From: CAWBAT01 sp963810905
Lineage (GTDB): Bacteria; Acidobacteriota; Terriglobia; Versatilivoradales; Versatilivoraceae
Direction of reading: 5' to 3'
NCBI GenBank assembly: GCA_963810905.1
Contig: CAWEPG010000002.1
Coordinates: 1-64,000, forward strand
DNA: 64,000 bases
The notes below the pieces were generated by a model that was not told where the DNA came from, searched no databases, and worked only from the letters and a program-made list of their open reading frames with translations. Of this stretch, positions 16,777 through 24,843 are shown one piece after another. How positions within the stretch are numbered: the stretch's first letter is position 1; every line of letters begins with the position of its first letter. Both the position numbers and the translations under genes were made by a program.

Positions 16777-18900
16777 ATGCAAACAAAACCTCAAAGAGAG
16801 CTGCCTGGGATCTTTATTTGGCGCACGCTGCTCGTGGCAGCACTCAGTCTAAAAGTTCTCGTGGGCGGGTCATTAGCTTCGGAGCCAGCGAGTACCGGCG
16901 TGCTGCTGCCTGATGGGCGAGAGTTTGTTTCCTGGGAGAAACCAGTCGAGTTTTCCAAAACTTATTACGTGGACAATGAGAACCCTCGTGCAGCGGACAC
17001 GAACCCAGGTTCCAAAGAATTGCCTTTTTCCACCATAAACAAAGCAGCACAAGTGCTGCAACCCGGTGAGCGGGTCGTGATCATGAGTGGTATCTATCGC
17101 GAATTTGTTAATCCCAAGCGCGGTGGGAGCGGACCCGACAAGATGATCAGCTACGAAGCAGCGCCTGGCGCCAATGTAATGATCAAGGGTTCCCGGCTGG
17201 TGAAGACTGGCTGGACATATTCCACAAACTACAAGCTGGGCCCTCACCCGCTGGATCGTTCCACCTTGAAAATCTACGAGCGGCGTTTGGACGACCTTGA
17301 TTTCCAGGGCTACAACCCCTTCGGCATGGTAAACATTATGCAAGACCGTGTGTACTTAAAGCCCAAGCCGGAAGAGTTGAGGCAACACCTGTTGCGGCGC
17401 GGGATGGTTTTCGTCGATGGGAAGCGGCTGGAGCAGGTGGAACTCTATCAGGAGCTCGCTAAGAAAGACGGAGCCTTCTGGTGTGAGCACGACGGATTGA
17501 CAATCCACGTTCGGCTTTCCGGAGATGGTGACCCTGCCCAGCACGAGATAGAACTGGCAATCCAGGAGCAGGTATTGGCCCCACGGACGCGTGGGCTGAG
17601 TTATATTCGAGTGAAAGGCATCACCTTTGAACATGGAGCCAACGCCTTCCCGGTCCCACAGCGGGGCATGGTTTCCGCCAGTCGCGGGACTTTCTGGATC
17701 TTCGAGGATTGCGTGTTGCGGCACGCCAATGGTGTAGCGCTCGACATCGGCGCGCAGGATTGGGACATGGAATATCCTGAGGTGATTGGGCATAGCATTG
17801 TGCGCCGAAACCACATCATTGATGCCGGCGTGTGCGGACTGGCGGGGATGGGCGTGCAGGGTACGCTTATCGAAGGGAACCTCATCGAACAAGTGGGCTA
17901 TCAGGACGTGGAATTATCTTGGGAGACCGGCGGCATCAAACTGCATGGGACCAAGAACTGCCTATTGCGAAACAATATCATTCGCCATACCGTTCATGCC
18001 GAAGCTATCTGGCTCGATTATAAGAATACGAATACAAGGATCACCGGAAACGTGATGGGTGACAACCTGGAAACACTGCGAGGAGGAATCTACCTGGAAG
18101 CCTCGCAATTCCCCAACATGCTGGATAACAACATCATTTGGAAAGCTACGGAAGGCAAAGGCGGCGGTTCACCTAACATGTCCCCCCATGGTGGTTGGGG
18201 GATTACAGTGGATGGGAGCGACGAGACCGTTATCGCACATAACTTGATTGGTTTTACCCAGGACGCTGGCATAAAATTTAGAAACATCGAGGGGCGGATC
18301 GTCGGCTCACGGGGCGGCACAACGCGCTGGAACAAAGTCTTGGACAATATTTTCTACCATTGCGGCAAGGCTATCGACCTTTCCAATCCCGACAACACCG
18401 TGGAAGGTAATCTCTATCAAAAAGACTGGGGCCAAGTGACGGAAGAGACCCAGCCGGTGGGCCGTGGCTTAAATTGGCTTTCTTGGCTGACTCCTCCATT
18501 GATTTTAGATTTGGAAGCGTGGCGGAAGTTTTTCGGCTTCGACAAGACTGGGGCTTATGCCGATATGAACATCGAAGTCGATCTTGATTCGCTCATCTTG
18601 AAATGGTCGTTTCAGGGAAACACACCTCAGGCGGCAACGGGTCTGTATTTCAAACGGGATCTGCTCGGTGAAGCGGCGGGCGAATTCCGCAAGCCTGGCC
18701 CTCTGTTGAATTTGCCAGACGACGCCAACCCGAATACCCATCGATCCGCGTCACTTAGTGAAATGACAAGGGCCAATCTTTGTGACTCTGTAGCTAAGAG
18801 TGTGAACCGCTTCCTTATTGAAGACTTGGCTTATTCCACTCCGCTGGAGGAGTGTAAGGATGGGGGCACTGGAGAAAGTCGGAAAAGCCATGCTACATAG
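16777..18900 (+). CDS. Secreted right-handed parallel beta-helix protein
   Basis: About 707 residues from the ATG at 16777, which leaves a basic N-terminus before the signal helix (TLLVAALSLKVLVGG). An N-terminal 'TYYVDNENPRAADTNPGSKELPFSTINKAAQVLQPGERVVI' section is the DUF1565/pectate-lyase-like opening. Repeated short coils ('IEGNLIEQVG', 'LLRNNIIRHT', 'ITGNVMGDN', 'VIAHNLIGFTQDAGIKF') make the helix. Such proteins bind or cleave surface and plant polysaccharides; catalytic residues cannot be assigned. The last 50 or so residues (from about 18740) look unlike the rest and may come from a frameshift or a replaced end. The gene is GC-richer than its flanks. Confidence 0.8.
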   Translation: MQTKPQRELPGIFIWRTLLVAALSLKVLVGGSLASEPASTGVLLPDGREFVSWEKPVEFSKTYYVDNENPRAADTNPGSKELPFSTINKAAQVLQPGERVVIMSGIYREFVNPKRGGSGPDKMISYEAAPGANVMIKGSRLVKTGWTYSTNYKLGPHPLDRSTLKIYERRLDDLDFQGYNPFGMVNIMQDRVYLKPKPEELRQHLLRRGMVFVDGKRLEQVELYQELAKKDGAFWCEHDGLTIHVRLSGDGDPAQHEIELAIQEQVLAPRTRGLSYIRVKGITFEHGANAFPVPQRGMVSASRGTFWIFEDCVLRHANGVALDIGAQDWDMEYPEVIGHSIVRRNHIIDAGVCGLAGMGVQGTLIEGNLIEQVGYQDVELSWETGGIKLHGTKNCLLRNNIIRHTVHAEAIWLDYKNTNTRITGNVMGDNLETLRGGIYLEASQFPNMLDNNIIWKATEGKGGGSPNMSPHGGWGITVDGSDETVIAHNLIGFTQDAGIKFRNIEGRIVGSRGGTTRWNKVLDNIFYHCGKAIDLSNPDNTVEGNLYQKDWGQVTEETQPVGRGLNWLSWLTPPLILDLEAWRKFFGFDKTGAYADMNIEVDLDSLILKWSFQGNTPQAATGLYFKRDLLGEAAGEFRKPGPLLNLPDDANPNTHRSASLSEMTRANLCDSVAKSVNRFLIEDLAYSTPLEECKDGGTGESRKSHAT

Positions 18901-19036
18901 GTGACTGAACTCTATGAACCCATTGCTGATTTGCAATGCTCTATCATTCCCGCGCGACTAACCCTGTTGCGTCAGCTCTGCTTCCGAAATACATCCCGTG
19001 TTCACTGGGTCTTTGGATTCATGTGGTGAGTTCGGC

Positions 19037-19792
19037 TCATTCATCAGGGCCGAAGATTCTTAATTCCTCATGCTCCAAGTATTCTTTCAACAAGCCATCG
19101 TCAACGTCAGAAACGTCAACAAATTCAAATCCATTCCCGGCCGGAAATACTTCTTGTTTAGTAACATGAGAGCCAGCCGTCGCCCGGGCAACTCTGGCTT
19201 TGATGGCTAGCTCGGAGTTTCTTCCCGGGAGAGTAAACGAAAGTTCAACCGCAGTTCCGACCGGGTCCGGGATATGGTTTTCAACGAATATGCCGTCCCG
19301 ACTTAGATTCCTTGCACAGAGTACTTTCGTTTTGCCCTCTACGGTGGAATGGACCAAGAAACGGGCTGGGATCCTTCGGGACCGTCGCAAATTCTCTCCG
19401 CTGGGCGGAAGGATGTTTGTGAGAACGTACAGGAGTTCTTCTACATGTCGCTTCTTATTGAAAGAGGCGACAATGCCCAACTCTCGACGAGTCCGCAGCA
19501 ATAACTCCTCCACAACTGTATCGGTTGTGAGAATGATTTTCAGGTCCTTGGTATATTCTTTTCCCCGGAGTTCCATCAGCAGGAGGTAGCTATCCCGATC
19601 TTGAAAACAGGTTAGGTCAATAATCAGAATATCTGTAGTGCGAACCGAGTGTTTGAGTTTCCTTTGCATCGCGTCCCAGTCGGAACAAAAGTCAACATTG
19701 AACCCGGCTTCGTCAAAGAGACTTACCGAAGAACGCAAGAATTCCGAATCTTCGTGGTCGACAACCAATATTTTAAGTCTCAACTCGCTCAC
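19037..19792 (-). CDS. Response-regulator receiver fused to PilZ (c-di-GMP binding) domain
   Basis: 251 residues. Residues 5-128 form a receiver domain with the phospho-acceptor Asp59 in 'LIIDL', an acidic pocket near 12-15 and a lysine pair at 113-114. Residues 135-245 form a PilZ domain: RRSRR at 136-140 (RxxxR motif) and 'NLSRDGIFV' at 162-170 (D/NxSxxG motif). Both c-di-GMP contact motifs are therefore intact. REC-PilZ proteins link phosphorelay to c-di-GMP control of motility, surface or polysaccharide functions. No kinase or target gene adjoins. Start by ATG at 19792. Confidence 0.85.
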   Translation of the reverse strand: MSELRLKILVVDHEDSEFLRSSVSLFDEAGFNVDFCSDWDAMQRKLKHSVRTTDILIIDLTCFQDRDSYLLLMELRGKEYTKDLKIILTTDTVVEELLLRTRRELGIVASFNKKRHVEELLYVLTNILPPSGENLRRSRRIPARFLVHSTVEGKTKVLCARNLSRDGIFVENHIPDPVGTAVELSFTLPGRNSELAIKARVARATAGSHVTKQEVFPAGNGFEFVDVSDVDDGLLKEYLEHEELRIFGPDE

Positions 19793-20146
19793 AAATTTCC
19801 CATTCTCCCGGCTCTATTCACTGCTGTGCCAAAACATGTCTGATCAAAAAACATATGATCGCTACTTTTTCTGACCAGAACTTCCCACGGCTCAATTTCT
19901 GCCAAACAGTATTGAGTAAGGCCCTGAGGAATTTTGAATAGAACAGCGTTGGTCATCGATAAGCCACAAGAAAGTTATCGGAATATACAATAGATAACTT
20001 ACAAGAATTTGATCTATTCTTGGCACATTCATTGAATTCGGCGTGCTATAACTGGCCAGCATGAACCGGCCAATGGGAGATGATTTCTATGTCGCGGACT
20101 GGAAAGATTAACACGTAAAAGGAAAGTACCGATGGGATCGAGGAAA
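19793..20146. other. Intergenic region with a short inverted repeat
   Basis: About 350 AT-rich bases. AAGTTATC (19972-19979) and GATAACTT (19993-20000) form an 8-bp inverted repeat with a 13-base spacer, which may be a weak hairpin or operator. Nothing else recognised. Confidence 0.3.
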
Positions 20147-20869
20147 CTAGGCGACGTGATTTGTTTGTTGGGTTGAAGCAGCCTTGATGCGCAAGTCCTG
20201 CGATAACCTCCGAGCATCTTCGCCAGACAAGACTTCCAGGAGAGTGCGAAAACTGTGCAGAGACTCACGAGACAGAGTATTAAAGTCCTGTTCGATTTCA
20301 ACAATTTCCCGCCATTCCTTTTGTTCCTGGCTTTTGGTCTGGACTAAGTCCTTGATCTTGGAAATCAAGTAACGGCTGGCGATCGATATTCCCTTGCCGA
20401 GGACGAAAATTCTCAGGCGAAATCGTTGTTTTGTAGAGACGACGACCTGGTTCATTAACCTGTGAAGGTGCGCCAAACTGACTAGCTCTGCCAAGTGAAA
20501 ATCTTTCGGAACAAGCGGATCAATAGGTGCTATGGCGCTAACCATTCTTGAAAACCTAGCCATGACGGAGAGTAGTGAAAGAAGATTTGGAGTGAATCTT
20601 TCAATGATCTCACAACCTATATTCAAGAATCGGATCGCTTCATCAAGATCACCCAATTTCTTGATGCTTAACGCTTCGTTCATGGCTACATCCAGCATCA
20701 AGGAATGGGATTCAATTTCTTTGCGGGCAGATTCGAAAAGTATTTGCCCTCGAGGACTGAGCAAGGCGTGCCATTCTGAGCGCACTTTACGTTCATTCCG
20801 GCGCCCCAAAAGAAACAGGAAGATCCACCCCACGCCCAATAACACCAGGGGAATCAGTATCCTTATCAT
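20147..20869 (-). CDS. Hypothetical membrane-anchored helical protein
   Basis: About 240 residues from the ATG read from 20869 (MIRILIPLVLLGVGWIFLFLLG), which puts a single membrane helix at the very N-terminus; a longer frame to 20911 is possible. The rest is helical, rich in charged residues, and probably cytoplasmic: positive residues (GRRNERKVR) follow the helix. It overlaps the end of the upstream gene by about 77 bases, so the two are probably co-translated. No family recognised. Confidence 0.65.
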   Translation of the reverse strand: MIRILIPLVLLGVGWIFLFLLGRRNERKVRSEWHALLSPRGQILFESARKEIESHSLMLDVAMNEALSIKKLGDLDEAIRFLNIGCEIIERFTPNLLSLLSVMARFSRMVSAIAPIDPLVPKDFHLAELVSLAHLHRLMNQVVVSTKQRFRLRIFVLGKGISIASRYLISKIKDLVQTKSQEQKEWREIVEIEQDFNTLSRESLHSFRTLLEVLSGEDARRLSQDLRIKAASTQQTNHVA

Positions 20870-21506
20870 TTGCCCAATATACTCTCGTCCAGACGACCAT
20901 TGCAAGCACAAAGAATATAGAGTTCAATAGACTCACGGTTCTACTTGCAGCCTCCCCAACGATTGCAACATAGGCAAACCCTAGGGCAACAGGCAGTTGC
21001 GAGAACAAGTACCCAACCAGCAGAAACTTATAATCTCTGGCGACCTCAATGCGATAGTAGAGCGCTGAAAACACCATCATCAAGTAAGCTAAGCACGTCG
21101 ATTGCAACACTTTAGAGTGTAAATCAAAAGGAAGAGACCCCCACCAAGTCTTAGATTCCGCTGGCAACGCAAACACGTAGACAACAAGTAACATGCCAGC
21201 TATGCCAAATAAGGTTCTGTTTGACCGTTGGACTTTCGGGAAAAAACCGAAAATCCTCTTATTCAACTCAATGAGCATTCCAATTTTTATCATATCCAGT
21301 AGAAACTCTTTGAGATAGTAGAGTTGCCTCCTCAGCTCTTTTTCGCTTACGAGATAGGAAATCACGATAGAGGAAATAAATGAGACCAGAAGGTATAAAT
21401 AGAAAGTAAGACACCTCCGGAAGCGTTTGTGACGTAATCCAATCACGAGGAGACAAAAGTGGATTACCTGACCAATTATTGAGATTACTTGCTGGAGTTC
21501 GCTCAT
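20793..21506 (-). CDS. Hypothetical multi-pass membrane protein
   Basis: About 237 residues from the ATG read from 21506 (MSELQQVISIIGQVIHF); the open frame extends to 21572. Six or seven hydrophobic helices are visible, including 'LLVSFISSIVISYLV', 'FGIAGMLLVVYVFALP', 'LAYLMMVFSALYY', 'FLLVGYLFSQLPVALGFAYVAIV' and 'LNSIFFVLAMVVW'. The helical layout resembles hypothetical sensor-type membrane proteins of Acidobacteriota, from memory only. Paired with the overlapping downstream gene. Confidence 0.65.
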   Translation of the reverse strand: MSELQQVISIIGQVIHFCLLVIGLRHKRFRRCLTFYLYLLVSFISSIVISYLVSEKELRRQLYYLKEFLLDMIKIGMLIELNKRIFGFFPKVQRSNRTLFGIAGMLLVVYVFALPAESKTWWGSLPFDLHSKVLQSTCLAYLMMVFSALYYRIEVARDYKFLLVGYLFSQLPVALGFAYVAIVGEAASRTVSLLNSIFFVLAMVVWTRVYWANDKDTDSPGVIGRGVDLPVSFGAPE

Positions 21507-21679
21507 ACCCTGATAGTCTCGTAAATCCTCGTAAGGGCAAAGGAAGATTCGTTGGAATCTTCCCTGCCCCACGTAAGGAATTGCTTGGGAGCCCCTGCAA
21601 CTTGAAGAAATACGAGAGCGATTCTACCAGCAAATAACTAACTGTCTAACCCAGATCTTACCCTTGGTCTAGATTGCAA

Positions 21680-22035
21680 CGGGAGGAATCGCTTCAGATC
21701 CATCCCTGAGAGAAAGCGCTCTTGGTGGAATGGCTTCAGATCCATCCCTGACGGAGATCGTTCTTGGCGGAATGGCTTCAGAGCCATCCCTAACGGAAAT
21801 GTTCTTGGTGGAATCGCTTCAGATCCATCCCTGAGGGAGATCGTTCTTGGCGGAATGCTTCAGATCCATCCCTGACGGAAAGCGTTCTTGGTGGAATGGC
21901 TTCAGAGCCATCCCTGAGGGAGATTGTTCTTGGTGGAATGGCTTCAGAGCCATCCTTGAGTGAGATTGTTCTTGGCGGAATGGCTTCAGAGCCATCCCTG
22001 AGGAAAGCGTTCTTGGCGGAATCGCTTCAGATCCG
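21680..22035. repeat. 42-bp tandem repeat array, about nine units
   Basis: Nine imperfect copies of a unit of about 42 bases with the plus-strand core GGAATGGCTTCAGANCCATC, starting near 21684, 21727, 21769, 21810, 21852, 21893, 21935, 21977 and 22018. Units differ by point changes and by single-base indels (for example one G missing near 21855). About five of them are translated on the minus strand in the gene at 21819-22232 and the other four lie beyond its stop. Confidence 0.92.
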
Positions 22036-22232
22036 TTTCGAACTGTCAATTCGGCAGAACGTGTAAATTCAGGCCCAGCAAGAAGCTCGGTAGGGACGAT
22101 CGAGTTCGGTCCTGCGTATGGAGAGAGCGGTGACAATTGTGTGCTTACCATCTTCCCTAAACAGGTGCTATTTTCAGCACATATTCCAAGAAACACTAAT
22201 CCCATTATGAGAACTACGATTTTCGATCTCAT
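21819..22232 (-). CDS. Secreted tandem-repeat protein whose frame is set by repeat indels
   Basis: 137 residues. The start is well supported: AAGGAG 6 bases upstream of ATG, then a signal peptide (MRSKIVVLIMGLVFLGIC). After about 65 unique residues the 42-bp array begins. The first unit is read as NGSEAIPPRT, then a 41-base unit shifts the frame and the following units are read as GMALKPFHQEQSPS (14 residues each). Another indel shifts it again and the frame meets TGA inside the next unit. Thus unit indels decide both the repeat sequence and the protein length. No function known; it may be a decaying or length-variable surface protein. Confidence 0.6.
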   Translation of the reverse strand: MRSKIVVLIMGLVFLGICAENSTCLGKMVSTQLSPLSPYAGPNSIVPTELLAGPEFTRSAELTVRNGSEAIPPRTLSSGMALKPFRQEQSHSRMALKPFHQEQSPSGMALKPFHQERFPSGMDLKHSAKNDLPQGWI

Positions 22233-22431
22233 TTCTTCTCCTTTTTATTGTTGATTGTGGAAAGTTAAATAGGTGTAAAATATGGAATAATTGGAACCGA
22301 GATCTAGATGATTATGGGGCGCGGATCATTACTTCTGTTCTCCTTTCGAGTTGCTCCTGGTTCTTCACTTTTCAGACGAAGAAGGAATCTTCAAAGAATT
22401 GGGTTGTTTTTAAGAGTGGCTGTTCAAATGG

Positions 22432-22437
22432 TATAAT
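22432..22437 (+). promoter_or_regulatory. Candidate -10 element
   Basis: An exact TATAAT lies 70 bases upstream of the GAF-Fis gene. No good -35 hexamer is found 16-18 bases before it, so a sigma-70 promoter is only tentative. Confidence 0.3.
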
Positions 22438-22506
22438 ACCGTGTCGGTTCTTGCACAAGGAATATGATAATCACAAATTCTGCGAAGCAAAGGGGGAAAT
22501 TAGTCA

Positions 22507-23229
22507 ATGAAGGAAACCAAAATTGAGCTGATTGATCAAATATCGGATTTGGTAGAGAGTATTTTAGTCCCTGGGAAGCTACTTCAGAAGCTCTTGTCCG
22601 TAGTTGTCAAAATGTCAAACTCCGAGCGAGGCGCTATTTTCGTTTTAGATGAAGGAAGAAATTTGGATCCGAGAGCCTTTATTGGAGGGGATCCTGCATC
22701 TATCAAGACGATCGAAGTAGTCTGCAACCACTATCTGACAGAACTCAGCAATAATTCAAGTGTCATTTATATCCCCGACACTCGCAAGGAAGAAAAGTTT
22801 CGAAAGACCACGGCGTTCAAGGGGATTGATACCCTCTCATTGGCTTGCGTTCCCTTGCGAGTGGATGGGTCCTTTTGTGGGATACTTTATCTCGATAGCA
22901 CGACGAATGCCCGATTATTCACTTCGCTGGATAAAGAACGATTGGTTCGGTTTGGGAAATTGGTGACGAAGGCGCTGCTGCATGGGCAGAAATTCCCGGA
23001 TATGGAATTGAAAGTTCCGACGATCTCAGTGAGTGATTTTCTGGCTGAGCGAACGATTGACGAGATTGAGCGGCAGCAATTGACTGCGATTCTTGAAAAG
23101 AATCATTGGAATGTTACCCGCACATCTCAGTTCATGGAAATTCCACGCAGGACTCTCTATAACAAGATGACGAAATATGGAATTAAGCGAGCTCGTCGTC
23201 GCAAGACCATCCGGACAGCCACGGCCTAA
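22507..23229 (+). CDS. GAF domain plus Fis-type helix-turn-helix regulator lacking the AAA+ domain
   Basis: 240 residues. Residues about 20-155 form a GAF sensor domain ('SERGAIFVLDEGRNLDPRAFIGG', 'SLACVPLRVDGSFCGILYLDS'). Residues about 195-232 form a Fis/HTH_8 DNA-binding segment ('LTAILEKNHWNVTRTSQFMEIPRRTLYNKMTKYGI'). In sigma-54 activators (NtrC family) an AAA+ ATPase lies between such domains; here it is missing, so the protein cannot open sigma-54 promoters and must act as a repressor or sigma-70 regulator. Start ATG at 22507. Target genes unknown; the DUF481 gene lies downstream on the same strand. Confidence 0.85.
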   Translation: MKETKIELIDQISDLVESILVPGKLLQKLLSVVVKMSNSERGAIFVLDEGRNLDPRAFIGGDPASIKTIEVVCNHYLTELSNNSSVIYIPDTRKEEKFRKTTAFKGIDTLSLACVPLRVDGSFCGILYLDSTTNARLFTSLDKERLVRFGKLVTKALLHGQKFPDMELKVPTISVSDFLAERTIDEIERQQLTAILEKNHWNVTRTSQFMEIPRRTLYNKMTKYGIKRARRRKTIRTATA

Positions 23230-23571
23230 GGTTGGGACCAAGTTGGGCTTTGCAGATTGATCTGCAGACCAGGTACAACAAAAGAGGAAACCGGTGATCA
23301 TTCCGGAAGTGCGATGGGCCGTTCATCAGGTGATCGCCCGAAATGCTAGGCTTATTCCCGCACCTTCGAATCTTCTCTCCCTGGTAGGCAACTTATTGGA
23401 ATAGAGTTCCGTTATCCGCGTTTCGCCACGATCACAATCCACGAACGGACTTTGGCCCATTTATTCGGGGGAAAGGTAATTAACACCCAACCGCATTCAA
23501 TTCCTACAATCCTCATCTCAAATTTAGTGACCCATTCCGCTTCTTAAAATTTCAAAGTGAGGCTATTGATC
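23230..23571. other. Intergenic region, nothing recognised
   Basis: About 340 bases between two plus-strand genes. No repeat, RNA or strong promoter seen. Confidence 0.35.
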
Positions 23572-24675
23572 ATGATTCCAAGAAAGCTGTCGATTACTAT
23601 TTTGCCCTTTTTTGTCTGCCTGGTTTGGGCCGATCAAGTGACACTCAAAAACGGTGACCGAGTATCAGGAAAAATCCTGAAGAAGGATGGAGCCAGCCTT
23701 GCCTTTAAGAGTAGCGTATTTGGAGAGGTTACAATTCCGTGGGAAAAAGTCGAACAGGTAGCCACGGATGAGGACGTAACCGTGGTCTTGCCGGACGGGA
23801 AGTCCGTGCTTGGCAAACTCGGCACTCAAGACAATAAGCTGGAAGTAACCACGCCGACTTCAAGGGAATCCGTCACCCTTGCCAACGTTTCTGCGATTCG
23901 CAATACGGATGAGCAAAAAGCATATGAACGGTTGCAACATCCGAGTATCTTTAACCTCTGGACCGGTTATGCTGATCTGGGCGTCAGTCTCGCCCGCGGG
24001 AACGCCGATACTACGACAATCAACTCGGCTTTGAACGCTTCGCGGGAAACCCGAACTGACAAGACTCTAGCCTATTTTAACCAGATCTACGCAACCGGAC
24101 AACTACTCGACGGAACATCGGCAAGCACCGCCCAGGCCATAATCGGTGGTTTGGCATACAATAGGAATTTGAGTCCTCGCCTGTTCGTCAACCTTTTCAA
24201 TAGTTATGAATATGACAAGTTCCAGGATCTGGATTTGCGCTTCGTCATCGGCGGCGGTCTTGGCTACAGTGTCATCAAGAATGAACGGACCCAATTGGAT
24301 CTGCTCGGAGGAGCGGATTACAATCATGAGAAATACTCGACGCCGTTGACCCGGAATTCAGCAGAGTTATCTTTTGGTGATATTCTAACCCATAAAATCT
24401 CTAAGGCAACGTCTCTCACCCAGGCTCTCCGGATCTTCCCGAATATGTCGGACCTGGGACAGTACCGAATTAATTTTGAGTTTGGCACCGTAACCACTTT
24501 GACCAAGTTGCTCGCCTGGCAATTAACTTTCAGTGATCGCTACCAGAGCAACCCGGTTGAAGGCCGCAAGAACAACGACATTCTGTTCACGACAGGGATT
24601 CGCAGTCAATTTCTCGAGAATCAAACAGTGATCATCGCAGGATTCTCCACCCGCCGTAATGTTGGCTGCGAGTGA
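23572..24675 (+). CDS. DUF481 family outer-membrane beta-barrel-like protein
   Basis: About 367 residues from the ATG at 23572, with AGTGAGG 9 bases upstream; a GTG at 23557 precedes that site. A signal peptide ends near 'CLVWADQ'. Residues 20-125 form a small beta domain ('VTLKNGDRVSGKILKKDG', 'VVLPDGKSVLGKL'), and from about 135 the DUF481 barrel follows ('WTGYADLGVSLARGNADTTTINSAL', 'DLLGGADYNHEKY'). Family members (YdiY-like) are outer-membrane proteins of unknown function, sometimes induced by acid. The final 18 residues run past the usual barrel end (TTGIR.QF), so the natural stop may have been lost. Confidence 0.85.
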   Translation: MIPRKLSITILPFFVCLVWADQVTLKNGDRVSGKILKKDGASLAFKSSVFGEVTIPWEKVEQVATDEDVTVVLPDGKSVLGKLGTQDNKLEVTTPTSRESVTLANVSAIRNTDEQKAYERLQHPSIFNLWTGYADLGVSLARGNADTTTINSALNASRETRTDKTLAYFNQIYATGQLLDGTSASTAQAIIGGLAYNRNLSPRLFVNLFNSYEYDKFQDLDLRFVIGGGLGYSVIKNERTQLDLLGGADYNHEKYSTPLTRNSAELSFGDILTHKISKATSLTQALRIFPNMSDLGQYRINFEFGTVTTLTKLLAWQLTFSDRYQSNPVEGRKNNDILFTTGIRSQFLENQTVIIAGFSTRRNVGCE

Positions 24676-24807
24676 GCCTAGGGTTCTGGCAGTGATAATT
24701 CCGAAGAAAATTGGACACCGAAGCCCTTAAAGACGGATCACGCATAGGTGTATCGCGGCTTCGCGGATCTCAGCCCTCCACATGCGTGTAGTCCCCCTCT
24801 CCCCCAG

Positions 24808-24833
24808 CCCCTCTCCCTCGTTGGGGAGAGGGG
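24808..24833. terminator. GC-rich hairpin between convergent genes
   Basis: CCCCTCTCCC (24808-24817) pairs with GGGAGAGGGG (24824-24833). It lies in the gap between two genes that end towards each other (DUF481 on plus, GH2 on minus), so it may stop transcripts from both sides. There is no T-run. The same CTCTCCC/GGGAGAG motif recurs at 47115-47133 and, degraded, near 48540. Confidence 0.4.
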
Positions 24834-24843
24834 CGCCGAAGAT

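Noticed and set aside
21680..22035. Repeat array considered as CRISPR
   Set aside because: Units are directly adjacent with no unique spacers and no cas genes nearby.
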